Assembly: GCA_037132075.1 (NCBI GenBank)
Contig: JBAXPV010000085.1
Span: forward strand, 1-5,654
From: JBAXPV01 sp037132075
Lineage (GTDB): Bacteria > Bacteroidota > Bacteroidia > Bacteroidales > CAIXZF01
Length of the DNA: 5,654 nucleotides
Direction of reading: 5' to 3'
The position numbers and the translations under genes are program-made. Positions 1 to 5,635 of this stretch are shown here, in pieces (positions within the stretch are counted from its first letter, which is position 1; the number at the start of each line of letters is the position of its first letter). Below the pieces are notes generated by a model, which was not told the DNA's origin, did no database searches, and saw only the letters and a program-made list of their open reading frames with translations.

Positions 1-32
1 AAAGGTGATTTTGTACAAGAGCGAAATAAAGA

Positions 33-48
33 GTCAGCTAAAGCTGAC
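33..48. other. Short perfect inverted repeat, possible weak terminator
   Basis: GTCAGCT-AA-AGCTGAC is a 7-bp perfect stem. On the minus strand it is followed by CTTTATTTC, only a loose T-rich stretch. It could end the gldE-gldD transcript about 180 bases after the gldD stop, but the very short loop and poor T-run make this uncertain. The rest of positions 1-86 shows nothing I recognise. Confidence 0.3.
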
Positions 49-86
49 GGCAATGGGGGCTGGGGGATGAGGTGCCACGACAAAGA

Positions 87-194
87 CTTCAGCCCTCAGC
101 CGATCCCGCCATCCTTCGACTCCGCTCAGGATGACTTTTCCTTCAGCCCTCAGCCGATCCCGCCATCCTTCGACTCCGCTTAGGATGACTTTTC
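87..194. repeat. 54-bp tandem duplication carrying a REP-like palindrome
   Basis: Two head-to-tail 54-bp units (87-140 and 141-194) differ at a single base (C127 versus T181). A partial third unit follows at 195-209 (14 of 15 bases). Each unit contains the imperfect palindrome ATCC-TTCGACTCCGCTCA-GGAT, whose minus-strand core is CCTGAGCGGAGTCGAAGG at 113-130. This is a widespread type of dispersed intergenic repeat. It lies about 30 bp downstream of the gldD stop on the gldD coding strand, so it would be in the 3' untranslated part of the gldE-gldD transcript. Its near identity points to a recent duplication. Confidence 0.9.
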
Positions 195-204
195 CCTCAG
201 CCCT

Positions 205-227
205 CAGCCTAACAGCCTAACAGCCTA
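205..227. repeat. 8-bp tandem repeat overlapping the gldD stop
   Basis: On the gldD coding strand TAGGCTGT is repeated almost three times (227-220, 219-212, then TAGGCTG at 211-205). The first TAG is the gldD stop codon. The series continues into AGGGCTGAGGG, which is the edge of the 54-bp repeat region, so coding sequence and repeat tract touch without a gap. Confidence 0.85.
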
Positions 228-818
228 CTTCCACCGAAACGTCTGAATCAACCGATCAATATCCGCTTTCAGAAAATCAATCACCGGGCTCAAAGAGTCA
301 TTGTTCGGTTTAACATTGAAATATAAAGCGCCTCTGACAAAGTTTTTAGTGCTGTCAGTCACATAGAATTGGTACGGAGATGCCGCATCATTTCCACGGA
401 TGTCCCACAAAGTGCCAAAGACATGATTTTTTGGGTTGCTGATGTCGATTTCATCAATACCATTGGCCTTGGGAATATGTTTGTTTACCAGTTCCCGCGT
501 GTCATCCAGGAGTTTATCCAGGTTGCCATTGATTTTTAAATAGCTGATATACACTGTCCCTCTGAACCTGGGGAATTCAAGGTTAAGCCAGTAAGGATCA
601 TTGACTTTATCGGGCCGGGCTTTGGCAATGCCATAAACCGGGTATTCAAAAGAATACGGAAATGTAGTATCAAAAGAACGATATTCCTTTTTGGGAAGTT
701 CAATACGGAAATATGCCCTGGGTTTTGGCGTATCATCACCGGAACAGGAAAACAGCAGCAGTCCGATTGAGAAGCTGCTGAGGATCAGGGAGATTCTTTT
801 AATGTTTGGATGAGTCAT
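225..818 (-). CDS. gldD: Gliding motility lipoprotein GldD
   Basis: Predicted 197-residue lipoprotein of the GldD family, a cell-envelope component required for gliding motility, and by extension type IX secretion, in flavobacteria; its biochemical role is not known. The ATG at 818 opens a lipoprotein signal: basic KR at residues 7-8, a hydrophobic run at 9-23 and the lipobox LFSC with the lipidated Cys at 25. The residues after it (SGDD) are acidic. The mature part carries GldD-like segments such as YFRIELPKKEYRSF (36-49), PYSFEYPVYG (54-63) and the C-terminal FLKADIDRLIQTFRW. The length is normal for the family. The start lies inside the 3' end of gldE (20-bp overlap), which suggests translational coupling; no Shine-Dalgarno sequence is seen. 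The TAG stop sits in an 8-bp repeat. Assignment rests on remembered family sequence plus the gldE neighbour. Confidence 0.93.
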   Translation of the reverse strand: MTHPNIKRISLILSSFSIGLLLFSCSGDDTPKPRAYFRIELPKKEYRSFDTTFPYSFEYPVYGIAKARPDKVNDPYWLNLEFPRFRGTVYISYLKINGNLDKLLDDTRELVNKHIPKANGIDEIDISNPKNHVFGTLWDIRGNDAASPYQFYVTDSTKNFVRGALYFNVKPNNDSLSPVIDFLKADIDRLIQTFRWK

Positions 819-2145
819 CTGACAGGGTTACTTTTACTTTTTCGATTCTTCGTCCGTCAACGGCTTCTATCCTGAATAAAAACCTGCCGATGCTGATTTT
901 TTCATCAACCTCAGGGATCTTGGCCATTATTTCCAGGATGATCCCGGCCAAAGTGCCTGATTCCCCTCTGACTTTATCAAAAGTCTCAGGATCAACACCC
1001 ATGATGCGGCAAAAATCAGAGATAGCCACTTCACCCGGGAATATATAGTTGTGATCGTCCAGTTTATGGTAGGGGATACTCTCTGATTCCAGGTCAAATT
1101 CGTCATGGATCTCTCCGACGATTTCTTCTAAAATGTCTTCTAGCGTTACGATGCCGGATGTCCCGCCATATTCATCCACCACAATCGCAAGGTGGATCTT
1201 TTTCTTCTGAAACTCCTCCAGAAGATCGCTGATATGTTTGTTCTCAGGCACAAAGAAGGCAGGTCTCACCAATTCCAGCCAGGGAAAATCCTTGTCTTTT
1301 TTAAAATGCGGGATCAGCTCTTTGGTATAAAGGATCCCATCAATGGTATCAAGATTTTCCTCAAATACCGGCACACGCGAATAACCAGCCTCCAGGATGA
1401 TGTCAAGTAATTCTCTGAAATTCAGGTTGTTTTCAACAGCAGTAACTTTGGTGCGTGGCTGCATCACATCTTGTACTTCCTTCTCGCCAAAATTTACGAT
1501 GCCTCTCAGTATCTTGTTTTCATCATCTGTAGCATTTTCATCACTGGTGATATCAATCGCTTCTTCAATTTCGCTCATGCTGAGGTTCTGGTTCTTTTTA
1601 ATGAGCTGTTTGTCGACGAAAATAGTCGTATTCACCAGCAACCTGCTTGCAGGAGCCACCAGGTCTACAAAAAAATGTAAGAGTCGGGCCGTGCTGACAG
1701 CCGTCTTTTCAACATGTTGTGCCGCATAAACTTTTGGGAGGATCTCTCCAAAAAATAAGATGATCGTCGTGATCAGCACCACCTCGGTCAGAAATCCCAG
1801 CAGGGGAAAATGAGAGAAGTCGATCAGGCTGTGCGCCAGGAAAGTGGAGGTAATGATGATACCGATATTGGTGGTGTTAACCAGGATCAGGATAGAAGCA
1901 AGGAGCTTTTTGGGGTTTTGCAACAACCTGGCCACAAGGTCATCCTTGTCATTGGCATTGATTCGGATTTCCTTGATCTCATGTGGTTTCAATGAAAAAA
2001 ATGCGATTTCCGCGGCACCCAGCATGGCCAGGAACAGCAGTAACAAAACGATAACCAGGATTAATGCGAGCAGTGTCGACAGACTGAGGCCATTTCCGGC
2101 CATCACTGCTGCTGATTGTATCGAAAAAGGATGGGTTGAGATCAA
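799..2145 (-). CDS. gldE: Gliding motility-associated membrane protein GldE (CNNM/CorC-type, CBS pair)
   Basis: Predicted inner-membrane protein of 448 residues with the three-part layout of the HlyC/CorC (CNNM) family. Residues about 23-178 form the DUF21 transmembrane domain with hydrophobic segments near 23-50, 81-105, 114-133 and 152-175, and carry GAAEIAFFSL (43-52) and FGEILPK (132-138). A CBS pair follows: DVMQPR at 226-231 and SRVPVFEE at 256-263 in the first, VVDEYGGTSGIVTLEDILEE at 322-341 in the second. A CorC/HlyC C-terminal domain spans about 360-441. Relatives transport or sense Mg2+/Co2+; in flavobacteria GldE supports gliding together with GldD, and the overlap with gldD here marks it as GldE rather than a generic CorC. 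The start is uncertain: the reading frame opens at a TTG (2145), and an in-frame ATG at 2103 (residue 15) still precedes the first membrane segment. A terminator separates it from ssb. Confidence 0.93.
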   Translation of the reverse strand: MISTHPFSIQSAAVMAGNGLSLSTLLALILVIVLLLLFLAMLGAAEIAFFSLKPHEIKEIRINANDKDDLVARLLQNPKKLLASILILVNTTNIGIIITSTFLAHSLIDFSHFPLLGFLTEVVLITTIILFFGEILPKVYAAQHVEKTAVSTARLLHFFVDLVAPASRLLVNTTIFVDKQLIKKNQNLSMSEIEEAIDITSDENATDDENKILRGIVNFGEKEVQDVMQPRTKVTAVENNLNFRELLDIILEAGYSRVPVFEENLDTIDGILYTKELIPHFKKDKDFPWLELVRPAFFVPENKHISDLLEEFQKKKIHLAIVVDEYGGTSGIVTLEDILEEIVGEIHDEFDLESESIPYHKLDDHNYIFPGEVAISDFCRIMGVDPETFDKVRGESGTLAGIILEIMAKIPEVDEKISIGRFLFRIEAVDGRRIEKVKVTLSDDSSKH

Positions 2146-2172
2146 GGATTAATATTAATAAGATGCAAAAAT

Positions 2173-2201
2173 AAAAAAAGGCTGCCAAACGACAGCCTTT
2201 T
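2173..2201 (-). terminator. Rho-independent terminator after ssb
   Basis: Read on the minus strand, a perfect 9-bp stem AAAAGGCTG / CAGCCTTTT (arms 2193-2201 and 2176-2184) encloses an 8-base loop, and the T-run continues to 2173. It begins about 10 bases after the ssb stop codon and lies before gldE, so it should end most ssb transcripts. gldE-gldD would then depend on read-through or on its own promoter in the short gap; I could not find a convincing -33/-7 pair there. Confidence 0.85.
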
Positions 2202-2211
2202 AATTTGAAGA

Positions 2212-2646
2212 TCAGAAAGGAAGATCATCTTCCACAGGGCTAAAGTTGTTGTCGACACTTGCCGTTGTGGCATTTTCAGCGCTTGCATGATGCTCTTCAC
2301 TGCCCTGAGGTTTGGGCCCGCCAAGCATTTGCATGAAATCCCCCACGATGTCATATGCATACCTTTTGACACCTTCTTTGTCATCATAAGAACGACTCCG
2401 GATCTTTCCCTCGAGGTAGATCTGGGCCCCTTTTTTAAGATATGTCTCGGCAATCTCTGCCAGTCCGCGCCACAAAACGACATTATGCCATTCAGTAACC
2501 GACGTGCGGGTTCCGCTTTTGTCTTTGTAGGATTCGGTGGTGGCAAGGGAAAAATTGGCCTTCTTCACTCCGTTCTCTAAGTTCAAGATCTCAGGGTCCT
2601 TTCCCAGGTGCCCGACGAGAATCACTTTGTTCACTCCGTTTGCCAT
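2212..2646 (-). CDS. ssb: Single-stranded DNA-binding protein
   Basis: Predicted 144-residue SSB, which coats single-stranded DNA in replication, recombination and repair and recruits partner enzymes through its tail. The OB-fold covers about residues 4-108: it starts NKVILVGHLGKDPEI, has the EWHNVVLWRG strand (52-61) with aromatic Trp53 and Trp59, then YLKKGAQIYLEGKIRSRSY (69-87) and YAYDIVGDFMQML. A short low-complexity acidic linker (about 112-138) leads to the classical C-terminal tip EDDLPF that binds partner proteins. Length is at the short end, as usual for Bacteroidota SSBs. The ATG at 2646 is chosen because the OB-fold begins immediately. No Shine-Dalgarno is present; the leader is AT-rich with a TATATTTG box 43 bp upstream. 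Neighbours match the common ssb-gldE-gldD order. Confidence 0.97.
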   Translation of the reverse strand: MANGVNKVILVGHLGKDPEILNLENGVKKANFSLATTESYKDKSGTRTSVTEWHNVVLWRGLAEIAETYLKKGAQIYLEGKIRSRSYDDKEGVKRYAYDIVGDFMQMLGGPKPQGSEEHHASAENATTASVDNNFSPVEDDLPF

Positions 2647-2688
2647 GATTGAAAAAAATTAAAAGAATTAATAATGAGTTTGTCTACA

Positions 2689-2723
2689 CAAATATATATG
2701 AAAAAAGGGGGGTGGAGTGGAAA
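2689..2723 (-). promoter_or_regulatory. Candidate ssb promoter (Bacteroidota -7/-33 type)
   Basis: On the minus strand, TATATTTG (2696 to 2689) is a perfect match to the Bacteroidota -7 consensus TAnnTTTG and would give a leader of roughly 35 nt before the ssb ATG. The -33 box is weak: the best candidate is TTTC at 2723-2720, leaving a 23-bp spacer, at the long end of what is known. The spacer contains a C6T6 run (plus-strand A6G6 at 2701-2712). Confidence 0.5.
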
Positions 2724-2730
2724 GAAAAAG

Positions 2731-2752
2731 TGAATTATTTTTGAATTATTTT
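2731..2752. repeat. 11-bp perfect tandem pair upstream of ssb promoter
   Basis: The 11-mer TGAATTATTTT occurs twice head to tail (2731-2741 and 2742-2752). It lies just upstream of the candidate ssb -33 region, so on the coding strand it forms an A/T-rich stretch that could act as an UP-like element or binding site. It may equally be simple sequence with no role. Confidence 0.6.
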
Positions 2753-2900
2753 CTTTTAGGCTGAATATTAAATAGTTACGCAAGTGCGGTTTTTTTTGTA
2801 GCGCAGAGGGACGCAGTTTATTATTTCTCCTCTTTGACTTTGGTCTTTACTTGCGCAGAGGGACGCCGTTTTAGTTTTTGTCCCTTCCGTCTCGTAGTTC

Positions 2901-2931
2901 CCGGTCACAGGTACCTGAGCTTGTCGAAGGG
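2901..2931 (+). repeat. REP-like element, left copy
   Basis: CCGGTCACAGG (2901-2911) is followed by CCTGAGCTTGTCGAAGGG (2914-2931). The second part matches its inverted copy at 3148-3165 in all 18 positions. CCTGAGCTTGTCGAAGG is, from general knowledge, a core of dispersed intergenic repeats seen in many environmental genomes. CCGGTCACAGG is in the same orientation in both copies, so the two units were not made by simple inversion of one block. Confidence 0.75.
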
Positions 2932-2957
2932 ACCCCTTCCGTCCCGCCTGCAGCGGT

Positions 2958-2998
2958 CCACCTTCCCCGAGGGGGAAGTAAAAATCCTCTGAAGGTGG
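2958..2998. repeat. Hairpin-forming repeat (nested stems)
   Basis: CCACCTTC (2958-2965) pairs with GAAGGTGG (2991-2998). An alternative, tighter hairpin is CTTCCCC-GAG-GGGGAAG at 2962-2978. The two stems share bases and so exclude each other. The element falls in the left arm of the large inverted repeat and has no obvious counterpart in the right arm. It looks like a further dispersed palindromic element inserted in the nest. Confidence 0.6.
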
Positions 2999-3042
2999 CG
3001 GTAGTGTTACATCTGGCTGTTTTTTCTCCCATCGGGGAGATG

Positions 3043-3146
3043 TCGAGCGGAGCGAGACAAAGGGGCAATCAACTCACAGATGTCGAGCGTAGCGAGACAA
3101 AGGGGGCAAATAACGAACAACCTTCGAGCGGAGCGAGACAAAGGGG
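3043..3146 (+). repeat. Three direct copies of a 23-bp element, about 40-bp period
   Basis: Copies at 3043-3065, 3083-3105 and 3124-3146 read TCGAGCGGAGCGAGAC followed by AAAGGGG. Copy 2 has a single G-to-T change in the first part (CGTAGC for CGGAGC). Start-to-start distances are 40 and 41 bp, and the 17-18 bp between copies differ. Copies 1 and 2 share an extra GATG on the left. They fill most of the right arm of the large inverted repeat. The gaps are too short and the copies too few for a CRISPR array. Confidence 0.8.
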
Positions 3147-3147
3147 C

Positions 3148-3178
3148 CCCTTCGACAAGCTCAGGGACCGGTCACAGG
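3148..3178 (-). repeat. REP-like element, right copy
   Basis: CCCTTCGACAAGCTCAGG (3148-3165) is the exact inverted partner of 2914-2931, and CCGGTCACAGG (3168-3178) follows in direct orientation relative to 2901-2911. It abuts the third 23-bp direct repeat with only one base between them, which shows how tightly different repeat families are packed here. Confidence 0.75.
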
Positions 3179-3298
3179 CCGCAATTCTCAAAAACCGCGT
3201 CCCTCTGCGCAAGAATAAATCAGAGTCTGGCAGAAAGAAATAAAAAACCGCGTGCCACTGCGTAACAATAAAACCGTGTCCCACTATCGAGTCTCAGA

Positions 3299-5596
3299 TT
3301 ACTTCAGAACGATAAATCGTTTTGTAATAGTTTTCTGATTAGAAGATAACGTGCAGAAATATAGCCCCGGAGCCAAATTAATTCCATTATTCCCTTGTAG
3401 ATTCCAGTATATTGTAAATTGACCAGCTAAAGAAATTTCATCAAATATGGTGTTGATTTTCTTTCCCACGGAGTTATAAATAGTGATGCTAACTGGACCT
3501 GCTTCTTTTAAAATAATTTTTAAAGAGGCAGCATTAAGAATTGGATTGGGAAAAATTTCTAACTCAGGTGAACCGTCATTTCTGCCGGATAGTGAAATTA
3601 AATTGTTGTCTGAAAGCCAAACCCCAAATTTAAAAGAGCACAAACCACCTTTTTCCGTGGCTATCCAGATATTATCATCATTATCGACTTCAATATCTGT
3701 AATTCTGTTATCTGTTAATCCTGAATTAACTGTATTATATGTTGTGAAGCCAGAACCGTCAAAGCGGGCAAGGCCGTAGTAACTTGTCCCTAACCACAAA
3801 TTATTTAAATGGTCCTTTATCAGACTTGTGATATGATTTCCGGGTATTCCTGAATTTGTTGTGTTATATACTACCCAGTTTACGAGATCAGTTTTTACCA
3901 GTCCATTATCTGTGGCAAGCCAGAGGCAATTTTGTGTGCTGTCGAAGAGAATATCATTGATCATATTATTCGGTAGTCCCGAATTAGAAGTACTATAAAT
4001 AAAGGAAGTTAGAGTGTCATATTTTAACAAGCCTTTGCCACTCCCTACCAGAAGACTACTCCCATAGCTAAGGATACTATTAATAGCGTAGCCGCTTAAA
4101 GGTATATTGGTCAAAGTCCAAGTCGATCCATCGAATTTAAAAACCCTGCCATTCTTAGTCCCTGCATACAGAAAATGGTTATCACGTCCAAAGGCTCTTG
4201 TGCGTTCATCGGGAGAGCAAGTAGGGTTCCAATTGTGATAAGTGAAATTTGTCCCGTCAAAATGGCTAACCCCGCTTTTTGTCCCCATCCAAATATCAGA
4301 TCCTAAAGTATTTAAAGCAAATATATAGTTAAAGGGCCAGCAATTGTCTAAAAAATTGTATTGACTCCAGTTATTCCCGGCAAAAATCGTCAGGCCGGAA
4401 CCAAATGAATAAAAAAAACTATTTATATTACCATTGCCTACAGTCCCTAACACAAAAGTATTTGTTGAAGATGTATAGTTTAGGCAACTAATACCCGGAT
4501 TCGTCATCCCCGTATTTGTAGTGTCAAAATAATCAGTCCAAACAGAGTCATAAGCAGACAATCCCAATGGCCCTACGGTCCATATCTTGTTTGTATTATC
4601 AATAAAACCAATTTTATTAAATAAGCCCATATTAGGGAAATTTGCAGTTGAAATGTAATATAATGGAGGACTGAAAGCATATTTATATAACCAATTAATC
4701 CCATTGTATTTATATAAACCGTGATATCTGTCGCAGACCCATATATCTCCGGCATTATCAACCTTAATTGATTCCAAATCGGTAAATCCAATATAAGGGG
4801 GACCAATATTTACAGGGTTCCAACTGGTCCAGGAACTTCCGTTCAGGCAACTTACACCACGCATATGACTTACCCATAATTTACCGCTATCATCATGAAT
4901 TAATGAATAAACATAGTTATTTGTATCACAATTTATCCCTGAATTTTGAGCAGTAAATACTTTCCAGTTTGAATTATTATAGGTAAAAACACCTACCTGA
5001 CGACAACATAGCCAAATGTTATCATTAGAATCAATAGCTAGATCCATCACGTTTTTTATAGGGTATAAAATACTGTTGTATATAGCAGAAGTATAATTTG
5101 TCCAACTCACACCATTATATTTAGCCAGTCCTTCTGCAGTCCCGACCCAAAGATCGCTACCATGAACCAAAATACTTAGAATTACATTGGATGGAAGCGC
5201 AGAATTCGTGGTATTGAAACAAGTCCAGGAGTTAATCCCATCAAAACGGATGAGACCTGTAACACTATCAGTGGTTCCGATCCACTTCATTCCATTCGAA
5301 TCAATGGCAATGGCACTGAGAAAAACAGAAGGAATCGCTGAATTGTTTTTGTTGAAATAACTTGAAACACTGGTGTTAGGATTAAATTTAATCAGCCCTC
5401 CTTCCTGACATGCAAGCCAGAAGCTATTCCCTTCTTTTGCCATTGCAGCAATATTACCAGTATACAAATGATTTTCCCAGAAAGGATTTTGGGCTGTTGC
5501 AATACTCTGAATTCCTGTAAAAAATAATGATAACAGTGTTAAGAATTGAACAGAAATAAAAGCATGGCAAACAATGTTCTTGACTTTAGTTTTCAT
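3299..5596 (-). CDS. Secreted two-component-regulator-type propeller protein with T9SS sorting domain
   Basis: Predicted secreted protein of 765 residues. A signal peptide covers residues 1-36 (basic KTKVK, hydrophobic core, likely cleavage in SIATAQ-NPFW), which supports the ATG at 5596. From about 58 to 665 there are about 14 propeller blades, each with a W/L-hydrophobic-GT..GL-hydrophobic-F/Y-(D/N)-G core, for example LWVGTAEGLAKYNG (149-162), IWMGTKSGVSHFDG (435-448), LWLGTSYYGLARFDG (600-614) and IWIATEKGGL (643-652). Linkers of the type NSGLPxNxI recur. Fourteen blades fit two seven-bladed propellers, as in sensors of hybrid two-component systems. Residues about 679-765 are a T9SS type A sorting tail (IFPNP at 681-685, LAPGLYF at 741-747, final KRFIVLK). 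Y_Y_Y, kinase and receiver domains are absent, so it cannot signal alone. Its ligand is unknown. The gene looks richer in A+T than ssb-gldE-gldD. It ends about 10 bp before the repeat nest. Confidence 0.9.
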   Translation of the reverse strand: MKTKVKNIVCHAFISVQFLTLLSLFFTGIQSIATAQNPFWENHLYTGNIAAMAKEGNSFWLACQEGGLIKFNPNTSVSSYFNKNNSAIPSVFLSAIAIDSNGMKWIGTTDSVTGLIRFDGINSWTCFNTTNSALPSNVILSILVHGSDLWVGTAEGLAKYNGVSWTNYTSAIYNSILYPIKNVMDLAIDSNDNIWLCCRQVGVFTYNNSNWKVFTAQNSGINCDTNNYVYSLIHDDSGKLWVSHMRGVSCLNGSSWTSWNPVNIGPPYIGFTDLESIKVDNAGDIWVCDRYHGLYKYNGINWLYKYAFSPPLYYISTANFPNMGLFNKIGFIDNTNKIWTVGPLGLSAYDSVWTDYFDTTNTGMTNPGISCLNYTSSTNTFVLGTVGNGNINSFFYSFGSGLTIFAGNNWSQYNFLDNCWPFNYIFALNTLGSDIWMGTKSGVSHFDGTNFTYHNWNPTCSPDERTRAFGRDNHFLYAGTKNGRVFKFDGSTWTLTNIPLSGYAINSILSYGSSLLVGSGKGLLKYDTLTSFIYSTSNSGLPNNMINDILFDSTQNCLWLATDNGLVKTDLVNWVVYNTTNSGIPGNHITSLIKDHLNNLWLGTSYYGLARFDGSGFTTYNTVNSGLTDNRITDIEVDNDDNIWIATEKGGLCSFKFGVWLSDNNLISLSGRNDGSPELEIFPNPILNAASLKIILKEAGPVSITIYNSVGKKINTIFDEISLAGQFTIYWNLQGNNGINLAPGLYFCTLSSNQKTITKRFIVLK

Positions 5597-5627
5597 ATTA
5601 TGTTACTGTTCAGGGGGTAGACAGCTG

Positions 5628-5635
5628 AAAATCTA
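5628..5635 (-). promoter_or_regulatory. Possible -7 box of the propeller gene
   Basis: TAGATTTT on the minus strand matches the TAnnTTTG consensus at all but the last position and would give a leader of about 25 nt before the ATG at 5596. The matching -33 box would fall at or beyond the edge of the window, so it cannot be judged. Confidence 0.2.

Larger units (their letters stand above)
2774..3289. repeat. Long imperfect inverted repeat built of nested REP-like elements
   Basis: This region between ssb and the propeller gene has no credible gene and is filled with repeats placed symmetrically around about 3032. On the left, elements of the type GCGCAGAGGGACGC lie at 2801-2814 and 2853-2866, with a degenerate third at about 2775-2797. 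On the right their inverted partners are at 3197-3210 (exact 14/14), 3250-3263 (11/14) and about 3271-3289 (degenerate). Spacings mirror each other (52 bp on the left, 53 on the right), and the AT-rich DNA between them also aligns. The 2850-2872 / 3191-3213 pair matches at 22 of 23 positions. Inside lies the inverted pair CCTGAGCTTGTCGAAGGG (2914-2931 / 3148-3165). A 6-bp hairpin at 3025-3040 sits at the centre. No transposase and no clear target-site duplication are seen. It begins about 10 bp after the propeller gene stop. Confidence 0.75.

Noticed and set aside
2143..2171. Promoter for gldE in the gap after the terminator
   Set aside because: TTTTTG and a TAATCCTTG-like stretch are present, but the spacing is about 14 bp and the -7 box does not fit TAnnTTTG.
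806..2580. Open frames on the plus strand opposite gldE and ssb, and a second minus frame inside ssb
   Set aside because: They are antisense or out-of-frame shadows of genes with clear family features, and have no recognisable protein content.
3043..3146. CRISPR array
   Set aside because: Only three repeats, gaps of 17-18 bp, which is too short for spacers, and no cas gene in view; the element belongs to a dispersed repeat nest.
2871..3284. Several overlapping open frames of 60-120 codons on both strands in the repeat nest
   Set aside because: They translate the repeats themselves (peptides such as VPELVEG, FDKLRD, SLSKGP and ARQRG typical of CCTGAGCTTGTCGAAGG-type repeats), overlap one another in opposite directions and show no domain or leader.
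2774..3289. Insertion sequence or MITE with target-site duplication
   Set aside because: No transposase frame inside and no convincing direct duplication at the two edges; kept only as an inverted repeat of unknown origin.
3242..3298. Terminator for the propeller gene
   Set aside because: On the minus strand a GC-rich stretch is followed by TTTTTT near 3242, but I could not draw a stable stem directly before the T-run. The T-rich ends seem part of the repeat element itself.
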